Shown here one piece after another: positions 23,356 to 35,537 of a stretch of 64,000 bases of DNA. Source of the stretch: Poronia punctata (taxonomy: Eukaryota; Ascomycota; Sordariomycetes; Xylariales; Xylariaceae). Location of the stretch: positions 1 through 64,000 of the forward strand of contig MU401511.1 of the NCBI GenBank assembly GCA_022579005.1, written 5' to 3'. The notes under the pieces were generated by a model. It was not told where the DNA came from. It made no database searches and saw nothing but the letters and a program-made list of their open reading frames with translations. Both the position numbers and the translations under genes were made by a program. Position 1 is the first letter of the stretch; every line of letters begins with the position of its first letter.

Positions 23356-24803
23356 GCTATATAAAGCTATATTTAAGTGCTAAATATAGTAGTAATATAT
23401 AATATATAATATTAAGTATATATAATATTTTTATTATATATTGCTTTATAATTATAAAAAAGTTAGCTATTATAACTAATAAAATTTTATTAAATAAGCA
23501 AAATAAACAAGTAAAAAAGTGCTTTTATAGTTATTAAAAATTTTAGCAAAATAATTATAGTTAATTAGCTAAGTATAATAAGTAAAAATAAACAAATTTT
23601 AATATATTAAAAGTAAAGTTTTATTAAAAGCAGTTTATTAAATACACTGTTTATACTTTTTGCTTGTCTTTATTATTATAAGCAATAAACAACAAAATAA
23701 ACACGCTTTAAATAATATATATAATATGTTAAAGGTTTTATACAAGTAATTTTCCACTTTATATTAACCTCTTAGCCCCCTTTAGCAATATTTATTACTA
23801 GGAAGATTAAAAAAACCATATATACCTACTTATAAAGTGTGTGTACATAGGTAGAGGGGAGTAGGCCTAGTCTAGACTAGCTAAATACCTAGGTAATATA
23901 GCTGCTACACAGTAGTGTTAATAATAAAAGTTTGAGAAACTAGGTAATTAAGTGTTGTTATGCCTTGACTTTGTAAAAGTATTTTAGTCTATATACCTAC
24001 CTACTCGTAATCAAGTAGTTGTAGATTACTAAACTAGGTACGTGTACGTGTACGAGTAGTAAAGTGAGTGAGTAACTAACTACCTTAGTTAGGCCGACGG
24101 CGTGTGCGTATAGCCTACAACATGCGCGTTTTTAGCTAAAAAGAAAAGGGGTTGGTGTTTGTTTTGGTTCTGGGCAAGGCTAGGATAGGATAATTACCTA
24201 GATCTAGACTTTCCAAGATAAAGTCGGCGTTGGTGAGATGGGGACCAACCTAAAATAGCAAAGCATCCCAGACTACTGGAATCGAGCTCATGTTGGCCCC
24301 CCCCCCCTTTCTTTCCATCATACGGTGTCGCTCAACTATTAGTAGCCAAATAGACACACAATGAATTGAGTAGTGCATCTCGAGGAACGGGGGTGGGCAG
24401 GTAATTTAGAAATGGTAGATAATTTCGAATCCCTCGACCGCTTGTATTTATACCCCGAGTTTGTTGTTGTTGTCGTTGTTGTTGTTGTGGTTGTTGCGCT
24501 GTACTGCATTTGTGCTGTATACACGTAATTTAATGTCCTGTCTGTGCAGTGTAATAATCCCTTTCTTCCTTCTTATAAACATTCCCTTCTTGGTGTGTCT
24601 GAGCGCTTATCCGTCCAGCCTTTCTCTCGACCATGGTTCCTTCGTGAATTCGTCGTGGCTGCAAAATATACCATTCCCACATAACCCTGTCATCAAACAG
24701 TCAACCGGCCAACCGGCCAACCGACCAACCCACACCTCGCAAAAAGAAAAAGACGAGAAAAAAAAACAATAACACTTAGAATATTGGAATGATGACATAT
24801 TCT
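23356..24803. other. Tail of AT-rich block and gene-free 3' flank of condensin gene
   Basis: AT-rich RIP-like DNA continues to about 23,750, then composition becomes normal. A C-run at 24,300 and a GTT/GTC-rich tract near 24,460-24,500 are simple repeats. A Leu-rich frame on the + strand (24,461-24,772) runs through the GTT tract and is probably spurious. The last part should contain the 3' UTR of the condensin gene on the minus strand. Confidence 0.5.
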
Positions 24804-27723
24804 CTAAACCTCGGTTATTTCCGCATTCCAGTCCCTGCGAATCTCGAGCTCGAGTAGTTCCGGCGTGTTCTCAATCACAAGCCCCTTCTCGTTAGCCAGA
24901 TGCAACAAGCAGATGAAACAGAAGCTCGTCGAGATATCGTCCATGACCGTCTTGGGATAGACTGTTTTGAGGTCGTTCATGACCTCGGTGAATTTGAGAC
25001 TGCTTTCTTCCGGCTTTGGAGGGGTTGGTTTGACCGTCTCCTCTTCCGTATCTGCTGGCGGAGTCGGCAGTCTTGACTGGTTGGCGTCCTATTTTTATTT
25101 TCAGTTAGTTAGTCGCAGGTAATATCCAAAATAAACAAGACAGACATTTCAAGAAAACCTTTGAAATATGGAGCAAAACCATGTGAGGCAACGTACCGCT
25201 TGTGGCTCTTGGAATCCCAAACCCTTCCAGAGCTCCTCCTTTAGTCGACGGACGTCGACTTTCTTGGCCACGCGGGCATACTGTACATATTCCGGTCTCA
25301 TGCGGCGCGTGGATGTCACTAGCTGTGTTCCAAACCCGCCCATAGTCATGCCGCCACCAAGCATAGTCGTGAGCCCTAGGGCTTCCGTCGGCGGTGCCTC
25401 AGCACTGGGCGAGAAGTGATCTCGGGCGTCGGCAAACTCTAGATCGTCGTCGTCGTCTAAAAGCCCGCCGCCGGGAAGAGGCATCTCATCATCGAAGAAG
25501 TTGGCGTCGTAATCGCCTTGAGGTAGAACGGTATCCTCCTGCTGGTTTTGTAGAGGCTCCTTCCGAGCCCAAAAGGCCTCGTCCATATCGGCCGGGTGTA
25601 CGTTCTCCTGCTGACCAGAAGTGCCCAACTTGCTGCTGAATCGGTTTCGTCGGCTGCTCATCCGGGCTTTGGGCTTGAGGAAAAGGCTGAGCAGTTGTTT
25701 CGAGTTGAAGTGCTTGTCGTCGGGCAATAGATTTCTAGTCTTCGACTTCCAATCCTTCTTGGGCAACGAGATGGCAGAATTGCTCGATGCTTGGGTGAAT
25801 ATAGTCTCGGCAACCTTTCTGTCCAACGGCGAGCTGAAGTCGATCTCGAACAGTTCCTTTTCTTTGCGCTGCCGCGTGGCCGTTTCGGGTTTGTTGGCGT
25901 CTTTGATCTTCCGTATCCGCCAGTGCTCCGGTCCGGCCCAGTTCTTCTGGAGAGCTTGGTCAAAGTAGCCGAGAATGTCTTCGTGTGCCTTGTCGCCATT
26001 CTTGGCGTGATTCATCGACACGACGTAGTCTCCGTTCTCGTCCTCCATTCCTTCCATGCCTTCACCCCCACCCATGCCATCGTCGAGCCCCATGTTATAT
26101 GGTCGTGTTTGAGAATCCAGTGCGGCTTCTCGTGCCCAAGCCTCGCCACCTTCGCCAAATGCGACGTCGAACCCACCCATGGCAGTCATATCGTCAAAGC
26201 CGGCCGGGTTATCCTCGTCAATGAACATGCCAGACTTGTTACCAGCGCCACCGAGGCCGTCCTCGTCCTCGTCGTCCTCATCATCATCACCTTCCGGGGC
26301 ACGGAAAAAGGGAATGTCCAATGACCCGGATGGGTTTCCGAGGTCAAATGTCTTCAATGAAGGACATATGTCTTGCTCGTCTAACCGGCCGAGGTCGGGG
26401 AAGAACTTGGCTCCTAGGGCGCTAATGTCGATCTCCACATCTGCTTCCTCCTCTTTGGCCTCGTGTGGTTCGTCGGTGATGGTGTCGTCATCGTCCTCTA
26501 GGTCGCCCTCCTCGTCTGCTGTCACATCCTCTCTCCTTCGGGGCTTGATACCGTCTGCCGACTTGTCATTCGTGTCGTCGCTGCTGTCAAAAACGATGCG
26601 GCCTTGGCCGTCGATCATGAGATGGTTCAACAACAGACCTTTAGCGCCACCCTCGTCAAAGTCGGCAGATGCCTTCTTGAACAACGGGTCGACCGCAAAT
26701 TCCATATCGAATTTCTTGAGTTGCAATGACGCAAACGACGGTGCGAGGGTTGCTTCCGATGACCGTTGCTATTTTTTATATACGATTTCATCAGAAAGGT
26801 CTGCCTCATCTGTCAAGTAAACCTCAACTTACCCGCTTCTTGGTCTTCTTCCGAACGACATTTCCGTCCTCGTCAATCTCCTCTTCGCTCTCCTCACCGT
26901 CTGCTTCGCCATCTTTCCCCTTCTTCTTGGAATTGCTATCGGCCAAGCCGCTCAGCAGCTTGCCCGTCTCGGTCGCGACGCTGTCGACTCTGCTCGTATA
27001 GATCTTGACGCAACCATCGAGCGTGCAACTGGCCCGCTGGAAGTTGACCCCATCGCCGTCCTTCAGCAGCGACATGTCGTGGAAATAATCGATTAGCGCA
27101 AAGTTCCACGAGTTGGTCGCGTTGATCTTGTTGTCCGTCGCCATCTTCATCCACTCTTCGAAATTAGCCAGGATGGGCACGCGCTTCATCGGAGTCACGC
27201 CGCTGCCAACCACTACCAGATCTTCGTCGTCGTCGTCGTCGTCGAGCATCACCCCGCCTCCTCCTCCCCCACCACCACCACGGCGCGGCGTGTGCGGATT
27301 CGAGCGAGGGGACGCATTGTCTAGATCCGCCAGTCTGAAGCCCGACTTCCTCGCCGGCGTACCCGCGGCAGCCTGTTGTAGCTCGTTGATCTGTTTCTCG
27401 TGGAGCGCTTTTCGGGAATGAAGCCGGCCTTTCTTCTCCCGAGCGTCGTCATTTAATGGGATTCTGCGCATCGTCGTATTAGCAGTCGCAAAGACGGGGG
27501 ACTCCTCTTTACAGCCTTTTGCCGCCATCCGCTGTTTGTTTGCACTGGCGCCGGTTGCTCGGCTCCCCCCACAGAACGCAAGTAAATAAACGAGAAGGAA
27601 TCGGTATAAAACCAATCGATGCCCAAAAACTTACTTCAGAGGCGATTTGAATGGGGACCCCGCGGAACCAGAGGCTGTTCGGCTGCCCCCGCTCGGGCGA
27701 GCCACCTGAGCGACACGAGGCAT
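24804..27723 (-). CDS. brn1: Condensin complex subunit Brn1/CAP-H (kleisin)
   Basis: Four-exon model on the minus strand: 27723-27635, 27463-26833, 26768-25197, 25088-24804, giving 858 residues, about usual for the fungal protein. The protein is the kleisin that links the Smc2/Smc4 heads and the HEAT subunits of condensin, needed for mitotic chromosome compaction. Visible family segments are SPLKIPLNDDAREKKGR (about 27-43, rebuilt across intron 1), the kleisin N-terminal region with NKINATNSWNFALIDYFHDM, QLKKFDMEFAVDPLFKKAS after intron 2, and the C-terminal winged-helix part ending in exon 4 (ISTSFCFICLLHLANEKGL). Long Asp/Glu-rich stretches lie in exon 3 and a Gly run in exon 2. Introns are 171, 64 and 108 bp with GTAAGT or GTACGT donors. 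The start ATG at 27,723 was chosen because an ATG-initiated frame in the next exon begins inside intron 1 and would drop the conserved N-terminus. Confidence 0.93.
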
Positions 27724-28549
27724 CTTCAAGTGTAAGGTATTTCTGCTGTATGGCTGTGGTAATTCTGGTGCAGCAGGTCGAAGTTGGTCGCGTCGGGGTG
27801 CCGCCTTGTGGACGTTGATTACCTACCTATCACAAGTAAACAATGAAGAACGCGCTATACCTGTTTAAGGTTTCAGACACTCCGTACTGTAGAAACCAGG
27901 GTGACCGATGATTTTGTGGGTGCGCTTGACATCGAATGTGCCAATGTGGGGTACCTACCTGAGCTACGAGTACAGTGTACTGTATGTGCGCGCTTCTGTC
28001 AGAGACTCAGTCATTGTTTATTTTCATATGCATTTTGCCGGTACTCGTACGGGGTTTGCAACACCACACAAACGACAAACAGCATTGTTTCGACTTCTAT
28101 CTACGTTAACAACAACTCTCATGTTATATGCCTTAAAAGCTAGCTTGCACCTTTCCCCCAACTTACGTATTAATCTGATGCGCTTATTACCTATTTCTTA
28201 AAATATTAGAGATTTAAAAGATTGCATATCTGGCTCTTTAGGTATAAACTATACAATAAATACTAATAATATGCTTGTCTGCTGTTCAACGCTCTATAAG
28301 GAGGCATCTTCTTTCCTCCCAGCCCTATAAAACGCCAATAACACCCAGAAATGCCTTATCCAAAACATCTTCATATACCGATCTTTGCAGACCTCGATGC
28401 GTTTTATACAAAATAAGTCAACTCTTATGCGACGTCCCTGGCCAACTCGCAGTGACACCCACGGTACGTTATTCATATGCACAGAACCCGCGTAGATGGT
28501 CCAGCCCGAATCGACCACCAGTTGAAACGCCCAATATGACTTGTTCCTT
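27724..28549. other. Intergenic: condensin promoter and SSXT gene 3' flank
   Basis: Contains the upstream region of the condensin gene and the downstream region of the SSXT gene, both on the minus strand. The part around 28,180-28,270 is locally AT-rich. Frames of 60-122 codons here have no recognisable features. Two copies of the TACGAGTAC-type word lie near 27,966 and 28,041. Confidence 0.5.
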
Positions 28550-29772
28550 TCAAGATGCGGGCGTTCCCATGGCCATGAGCTGCGGCGGGGCTGAGGTTGC
28601 TAGCGTTGGTGTCGACTGCTTTCCGGGTACAGGACTGGCTTGACCTGGCGTTTGGGTACCAGCCTGGGTCGCATTCAGGCCCTGGGCAGAAGATCGGACG
28701 CTGTTGGGTTCCTTGTTGGGATCAACGTCAGGAAATAGTGCTTGGAGTTTCTTGTACAGCTCCCCGATGTATTTCGCTGTCTCTTCTCGATCTAGAGCCT
28801 CGGGCTTGGTGTCACCCCCTTCTTGTGCTTGCACTTGCCGAAGCTTAACATTCGTATTGAGTGTTGGTGCTTTCAAGTACACAGGATATGGTTGAGACGG
28901 CTGCGTTGGCTTTCTTTCCTTATCTGCTAACCCTGCCAAATACGACAAATTCGTCTGGAGCCGGCGCATGCACCTGAACACATTGGGTAAGCAACAGTGT
29001 GGGTGTAAATCAGTCCAGGACTTACTGAATATAATCCTGCGCAAGCTGCTCCTCTTCTGTCGGTTTCTTGTCGCCATTATTTCCATTGCCGTCAGTGCCG
29101 TTCACCGCTGCGCGTTCTTTCCTGATGATATGTTGCGTGGTCTGTATTTGCATGGCTTCCAGCAATAACTCGTTGTTAATGTCGAGAATAATACCAACTC
29201 GTTCCTTGTCTTTGGGATCTGCCCCGGGACTCAGAGGTGTTGATGCCGTGGTAGTACCGTTAGTACCGCTGTTTTGTGTCTGCGCGGGAAATGTCGGTGT
29301 CTGTGGTGTCTGTATACTATTTATGGACGGGGTTGCTTGTACTTGGTTTTGCGCTGGCGTTGAAGATGGGGTTTGTGATTGTGACTGAGGTTGTGGGCCG
29401 TTAGATGGCTGTACTTGAAGGGAGCCCTGCGCGTTGGGCTGCCCTGGAAACTGAGGCTGCGGTAGGCCCTGCCTATTGTTCGGGGTCGGTGTTCCCTGCG
29501 GAGGTTGCGCTTGAAAGTTCCTCTGTGGCGTAGGCGTAGACATATTGGAGTTGGGCTGAGACGCCTGCATGCGCTGCATCATCATCTGTTGTTGCTGCTG
29601 CTGCTGGTGCTGTTGATGTTGTTGCTGCTGCTGGTGCTGTTGATGTTGTTGCTGGTGCTGCAATTGCAGTTGTTGTTGTTGTTGTTGTTGTTGCTGCTGT
29701 TGCTGTTGCTGTTGCTGATGTTGGTGTTGTTGTTGTTGCTGATGTTGGTGTTGTTGTTGTTGCTGATGTTGG

Positions 29773-29822
<50 letters not shown>

Positions 29823-30507
29823 TTGTTGAGGGCTCATGCCATGTTGCATTGGAAAGCCTGTCATGGGCATACCGCCTCCCATGGCATAATTTGGTGGCAT
29901 GTTCATTTGCGGTGGCACGGAGCTGGGGATACCAGCGTTAAAAGCGGGATTTGAGTATGGAGGTTGGTAATTGGGCACTATTCATCAATTCGGAGTCAGC
30001 GAGAAAGCTCTATCAAAAGAGACCTGGATAGCGCGGTAGAACCTCGCCGACCCAGCAGCAAAGCCTGACGACTGGTTGCGTTAACAGCTAAAACTTCAAG
30101 CTCCTTCCCCCCATCCAATGACAAAAAGGGGAATCAAGGGCATGCTAGGGGGGCGTAAGAGAAGCTTCACACACGAGTACTCGAGGGTTAGGTATTATGG
30201 TTTGCGCTATTGGTGCGAAACGCGACAAAGGGAAAGCAAGCTTACTCTGACCATTAGCAGCGGGTATGTGTGGCATGCCGGGGTTCTGCATCATTCCGGC
30301 GGGACCAACTCCAGCCATCATATTCGGAGGAAAGGTACCCGAAGACTGGGCACCCATTGGAAATGCCTGAGAATTGTACATCATTTGGTTCGGGGCTGCA
30401 CCAGGCTGCATGACAGAATTATGGGAGATGGGGTGTGGGGCATTGCCGTTGAAAGGTGGTGAGCCAGCAGCAGCGTTATTGGGATAGCCATAGTTGCCGG
30501 CGTACAT
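28550..30507 (-). CDS. SSXT (SS18/GIF-like) polyglutamine protein, probable SWI/SNF component
   Basis: Three-exon model on the minus strand: 30507-30246, 29977-29026, 28973-28550, giving 545 residues. Residues about 346-423 match the SSXT (SS18 N-terminal) domain: a helix VGIILDINNELLLEAMQIQ, a variable insert, then QCMRRLQTNLSYLAGLADK, which spans the second junction. SSXT proteins (animal SS18, plant GIF/AN3) are coactivators associated with SWI/SNF remodellers; the fungal role is inferred. Unlike SS18, the domain is not N-terminal but follows about 340 residues of Met/Pro/Asn-rich sequence and a very long Gln/His-rich tract (about residues 137-220, encoded at 29,582-29,830). Intron 1 is 268 bp, intron 2 is 52 bp. 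At the first junction the split codon restores Met before PNYQPPYSN. Confidence 0.82.
29582..29830 (-). repeat. CAG/CAA triplet tract encoding polyglutamine
   Basis: Read on the minus strand this is a nearly continuous CAG/CAA array interrupted by CAT/CAC (His), with blocks repeated at about 27-30 bp, inside exon 2 of the SSXT gene. The purest CAG run is near 29,783-29,818. Frames on the + strand here read as poly-Leu and are shadows. Confidence 0.9.
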
Positions 30508-32170
30508 GGCTCACGACAGGCTGCCACAAATGCTTTGGTCGGAATGCAGCTGGCAGGGCAGAAGCAAGGCAGCCAGAACCGATGTGGCTTGGGCAGGAAG
30601 GCTTGGGGCGTAGGCCGTGCGTGGCCGTGCGTGGCCGTGCGTGTGGGCGCGAGCCTGAATAGGCTGATCTCGGACAAGATTGGCTGCTTGGGGGGGACAG
30701 ATACCTAGATGTGTGTCCGTTCCGTGTGGTGGGGGTACGACGATCAATTGCCAATACGCAGGGACCGCCCGATGAAGCGCACAAACCGCAAACCTCGACG
30801 AAAGGATGAGGTAGTGAAACACGTCTATGGTGGCAGGCAGACAACCAGTCAGCAAGGGAAGACCAGGGATTAATTACAGTCTGCTGGGATTGGTAACAGC
30901 GGCATATGACGCTGCACAAACGCACACTCGGGCCTTTCGTCAAGGGAAAAGACAGGGGGAATGGTAGACAGATGGAGTAGGCAGGTATTATGGCCTTCGA
31001 ATAGGCTGTGAATCCTATTCTAGGTACTCCGTCAAGGCCAAACCAAGAAAACTTCTAAATTTTACTTGGACCATATGCCGCTTCAACCACGCCTGGCTTG
31101 ACTGTTTCGGACTGGAGACTGCTGCGAAACCGAGTCAACCCAAGTGCCAAGATTTAAAACAGGCCGAGAAGCAATCACTACTACGGTACTCTACAGTACT
31201 GCTTGCGGACTGGTGGTGCACCGGCCTTGAAGATTGACCTCGAAGGATGGTACGGGTGTGAGGGTGATGGACACCGGACACCGGCAGCGTTACGCAGGGA
31301 TCCCAGTCAGTCAGCACTGGAGACTGGCGGACTGTTGCTGTTGGCTGTTGCAGCAAACCTTGGAAGAAGGCGCGGCAAGGATGAGGAAAGTATGGACGGA
31401 CGGGAATGGGCTTAAAAAGTTGTGGGACGATGGCACATGCCGAATTAGATATCACCTAACCTAGCGGAGTCTAGAAGATGTGACAACCCTTGTGTCCCTG
31501 TCTATCGGGCACGAGACCGGGTACCTGGGCGATCCGTGTGCTGTACGGCCGCGTCGTAATTTCATAAGGCGATATATGGATGTGGGAATGGTTGAGGTGA
31601 GATGATGTTATCATGTGAGAGTAGGTATCTCGATGAAGGTGAGACGAACAAGCGGGGACTTTAGTAAATGAAAAAACGGTACGAGTAAAGAACAAATTTG
31701 AAGAGGAGAGGCGAGGATGTGCCCACTTGCCAAGTTCCCGTACATGTGTACTCAGTACATAACATACAAGTTAGGTAGCTACAAACAAAAATAAGAGTAG
31801 GTACGCTCGGCCCTCTCTAGACAAATGTTGAAAAGCAAGTACCGTCCTATACCAACTTGACATTATGGTACCTACCAATCAGAGTGGCGCAACGAATCAG
31901 ACTCTATTAACCTAGGTACATAATACTTTCAATTGAGCTGTGGCGCAACTGTTAACCCGGGGGCCAGGTTGGGCCCTCTATACTCGTATCATAAGGTACA
32001 GACTAAGTACAAGTAGGTACCTAGGTTAGTTACATACGCATACCTGTTCTAAGTACTATATAAGTATTACATAAGTACACGTATATTGGTACGAACTCAA
32101 CCTTTAAAGGATGCGATATCTTCACAGCTTGTTGTGACTGTTGGTTTTAACATTTCGACAAAGCTTCCTA
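30508..32170. other. Intergenic: SSXT gene promoter/leader and TatD gene 3' flank
   Basis: No supportable gene. Frames of 98-155 codons on the minus strand upstream of the SSXT start are Ser/Pro/Arg-rich and probably lie in its 5' leader. A GGCCGTGCGT unit is repeated three times at about 30,615-30,646. The part nearest the TatD gene is rich in TAGGTAC-type words. Confidence 0.5.
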
Positions 32171-33505
32171 TCATCCGAGCAAAAACTCCTGCCAGTTCCG
32201 AGCCAGCATTTCCACTCCTTTGCGAAGTTCCCATCCTTTTACCAGGCATATTTTTCTGCATACTTCTTCCAAGTCGTCATCCATTTGATTCCCAGCAGTA
32301 TGCAAGTCGCTTTCTACCAAAATTCTGTTATCCGGCACGACCAGAAGGACTTCCTCGATCTTTTGTTTTCCCCCTGCGCCCCAATTAATAGCCATAGAAA
32401 ATGAAAAGTAGACCTTGGCAGGTACACTCGGGTGTATGTAAAGCTTGAGTTGCTCAACAGGTCCGCTGTACGAATGCAAGCAAATCCGAGGCGGAAATGG
32501 TTTGCTCTTGAATTCATGTTTGTCTCTAGCCTTTATGTGAGTGCTTGGGGCGGCATCGCTCTCGACGTCACTGTCGTCAGCGCTGCTTGTGAAATCCTCT
32601 GCGCCAGGCGCGATCTGACGTCTTTGCCTGCGGCTCAACACTTCTTTTTCAAACCCCTTCCAGCATTCTGCTATTGTCTCGTATAGCATCCCATGAGCCT
32701 GAACCCCGTGGACACTGACAGGGCGGCCTAGTTCACCCGCTAATTTGAGCTGGGCCTTCAAGATAGCGATTTGGTGTGCCATTTGCACGCGGTACGGGCT
32801 AAGCCGACGGCCTTCTCTGCCACCGGGGGTAAGACCCTCCTCCCGCTCAATCTGCAAGTCTGAAGACCAATTTACCGGGAGGCGAAAAGCCTTATCGAGG
32901 CCGATCTCCCCTACAAGTCCTAAGGGGAACTTTTCCAGGCGTTTTCGCGTATCCTGGAGGAATTCGGATAGGGGCCGAGGATTGCAGAGACCTTCGCTGA
33001 AAGATACATCCTTTAAGGATGGTGCCGGGGCCAAGACTTGATCATAGTGTGCTATTTTCCCCGCTTGTGTGCCGTCGTAGGTCGGGTTCGGAACCGTATC
33101 GTCATATAGCTGGTATGAAAACCAAGGGTGCCAACCAAAGGACGGGATTATGCGGTTGCTATCTGAAAGTGCGAGGTCGGACGATAACAATGCCTTGCCG
33201 TCCCGTACGCCATGTTCAGACGCAACCACGGAAACAAGCTCCTGATCTTGAGATCGCGTGGCCATTACGGTCAGAACACGAGCTTTCATAGAAGGTATTG
33301 AACTTATAGATGCCATAGTGTCTGTCGGGTGGCAATGGGCATCAAACACTCCCAGCTCCCAGGGAAACGGCTCAGAAGAGGGCTTGGAGTCACCTGGCCT
33401 TACATCTCCCAGAGAGGTTCCCTGGGTATCAGCGTCGGCTGCTTCGTTTGAGTGTACACACATATCGAAACAAGCCAGATGAGCACTATGAATGACTGAT
33501 GGCAA
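32171..33505 (-). CDS. TatD-family metal-dependent hydrolase (Scn1-like)
   Basis: Single-exon frame of 444 residues. The TatD metal-site pattern is complete: HxH in VFDAHCHPTD (His57, His59), Glu200 in GEIGLDK, His266 in VSVHGVQAHG, His344 in LHSYSG and Asp400 in ESDLH. TatD proteins are TIM-barrel hydrolases with DNase or related phosphohydrolase activity. The nearest described fungal relative by memory is S. pombe Scn1 (Cut9-interacting protein). It is longer than bacterial TatD (about 260 residues), with an N-terminal extension of 50 residues and an acidic insertion near 300-335. Met15 is an alternative start. It is divergently oriented from the membrane-protein gene, with 1.2 kb between. 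Confidence 0.88.
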   Translation of the reverse strand: MPSVIHSAHLACFDMCVHSNEAADADTQGTSLGDVRPGDSKPSSEPFPWELGVFDAHCHPTDTMASISSIPSMKARVLTVMATRSQDQELVSVVASEHGVRDGKALLSSDLALSDSNRIIPSFGWHPWFSYQLYDDTVPNPTYDGTQAGKIAHYDQVLAPAPSLKDVSFSEGLCNPRPLSEFLQDTRKRLEKFPLGLVGEIGLDKAFRLPVNWSSDLQIEREEGLTPGGREGRRLSPYRVQMAHQIAILKAQLKLAGELGRPVSVHGVQAHGMLYETIAECWKGFEKEVLSRRQRRQIAPGAEDFTSSADDSDVESDAAPSTHIKARDKHEFKSKPFPPRICLHSYSGPVEQLKLYIHPSVPAKVYFSFSMAINWGAGGKQKIEEVLLVVPDNRILVESDLHTAGNQMDDDLEEVCRKICLVKGWELRKGVEMLARNWQEFLLG

Positions 33506-34721
33506 GTTTGGAAAGACTGACCGAAGTTCAAATATTCCTAATTAACATGTCAAAGACTGAAGTGATGTTGATGAGGTGAACCAAACACCCGGACGTCCGG
33601 CTAAAGAGCAGAAGGCCGTTGTTGTGCCCGGCCAACTGGAAATCCACTTGTACAACACGAAGCTGTTGTCCTCTGTCTGGCAGTTCTCTGCACAATAATG
33701 CAGGTAGGGACGAAAGGAATGCCTAGTAGACGAGCTTGCGTTAAAGCTAGAAGCCTTGACCCGCAAGTAAGGTCAATAAAAAGTCTTACACAGGTCCTGC
33801 GGTTTGCTTGTTAAAGGGTAAGAGTCCAGACCAATCTAACCCTAACCTGGGTCTTTGACGTCAGGTCTACGGGAGTTGCCTATCCGCACTTAGAGAGATA
33901 AGTAGGGATATACCCTGCCTAGTGGTGAAATCCTGAGGTTGAAACTTGAAGTAATCAATGTGAAGATATGCTTATGTACACGGTATTATAAATATTGAAA
34001 ACAACGTGGCCGATGAAGATATCTTGTGCTACAACGCCGGAGGTAAATTTGATAGAATCATCCTCTAACCTGTAAAGTGTACGTGTAGGTAACCGATCCT
34101 TACCCCGCCACCCCGCGAACCGCAGATTGTCTAAGGTACCTTGTCAAGAACTTGGAAGAACATCAAGTTAGTCTAGCCTACCTAGGTCTAGGAGTGTCTA
34201 CCTTGGTATACTCGTACGAGTACAAACTTTATCACGGCCTATCTTGGGCCTATCTGGATGATTTTAGCATGTGGGCCCAACGCACCAGACTTGGGTGTGC
34301 TCTGAGAGAACTGTTGTTCTGGAAAGCATGTGAAAGTGTCTCTCCTATCGTACATGAACTGTAATTACCTACAGACAGATCCGCAACCATCGCGAGGCCT
34401 TGTCTTCAAAAAATAACCTGATACCTAAGCCCTACCTTATATATCAGCTTATGCTTGCTTCATCTCTTCATTTCTCAATGACCCCAGATTCCCTCCTAAC
34501 TTAGTGTATGCATGCCTCTTCTCTAATTTATGCCGTTCTACTCGGTTTACTTTAGCAGCTTTTCCCGATCAATTGGGTCGAATAAACCTAACTCAACCAC
34601 AACCGCCATGTAAAACACCCGATTCAACCATCCTATCCGAATCATTTGATTTCGGTTCATGGTTCTAGATTTTGAACTATATAACGGACTTCTAATCACA
34701 TTGTAATATTCACTTGCCTCG
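33506..34721. other. Divergent intergenic region
   Basis: Shared upstream region of the TatD gene (-) and the membrane-protein gene (+). A frame on the minus strand at 34,547-34,813 has no visible features. A 17-bp stretch near 34,208-34,224 holds the palindrome TACTCGTACGAGTA. Confidence 0.45.
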
Positions 34722-35537
34722 ATGCCTTTCTTCAGCCCGCTCAGGCTTTTTGTCATCCCCTTCGTCTTTCTGGTCGCATTACCCCTCGCCATCTGTGCTA
34801 GCATCACAACCATAATCGCATTCCTGGTATTGTTTCTTCGGCTATTTCTTGTCTATTTCGATCTCGGCTTAGAGACATTGAGTTATGTACTGGTCGGCCA
34901 TGCGGCGCAAGCCCGTTATGTCACGGTAAGCAGCATTGTGTACTGATTCCGACGTGTCTCATGATGCTTCTGTCTTTGGTATTCCATGCCGTTGCATCTA
35001 CCTCGACCATCTTAAATAAGAAAAATATTTATTGACGCGAATAAAACAACATAGTCAAGGAGTACATCGTCTATAACGCCTACGTCATCGACAAGCTTGA
35101 CCCCTGCTGGTTCACCAGCGACCGCTACATTCAGACATCGGCGCCCTCTCAAACGACAAACAAGTGCCGGGAGTGGAACGACAACTCAAATAACAGGCTT
35201 GGGCGGCTTATCTGGACTGCCTCCCTCGAGTGCTGGCCTTGACAGAGATTTCGAGGGCGTCGGTGGCTGGAGGCTTGATGGTGATAACCCTGCTGCCGAT
35301 GAAAGACAATGGCTAAATCTCAATTCGCGGCTCGGCGTCCCTAAGCCGCGCCATCATTTTCGATCACAAAGCGGCGACCCTGTGATTCGAGGTTCTCGCT
35401 CGGTAGGGACGTCATACAGTCCTGTAAAACTTAAGATGACTCAGTCTCCCAGTCGTCCAGGATCCAGGACCCCAAACATGGTCAGAGTCCAGGGGCTCAC
35501 CGGGTCGACTCAAGATGGATATTTTCGGTTTGTCTGA
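34722..35537 (+). CDS. Small membrane protein of unknown function
   Basis: Two-exon model, 34722-34925 and 35055-35537, giving 228 residues; the GTAAGC donor and CATAG acceptor join in phase 0. The first 60 residues hold two closely spaced hydrophobic segments (about 9-28 and 29-47), beginning MPFFSPLRLFVIPFVF. The remainder is a Ser/Pro/Arg/Gly-rich, probably disordered and likely cytosolic tail ending GYFRFV. I do not recognise the family. The architecture (hairpin-like double membrane segment plus basic disordered tail) could suit an ER- or lipid-droplet-anchored protein, but this is speculation. It is convergent with spc24, with only 463 bp between stop codons. Confidence 0.72.

Noticed and set aside
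24461..24772. 103-codon Leu-rich frame resembling a membrane protein.
   Set aside because: The Leu run comes from a GTT/GTC simple repeat; no ATG at the stated start and no recognisable domain.
26179..26820. 213-codon Ser-rich frame on the + strand.
   Set aside because: Antisense shadow of the Asp/Glu-rich part of the condensin gene.
29505..29954. 149-codon poly-Leu frame on the + strand.
   Set aside because: Antisense of the CAG/CAA polyglutamine tract of the SSXT gene.
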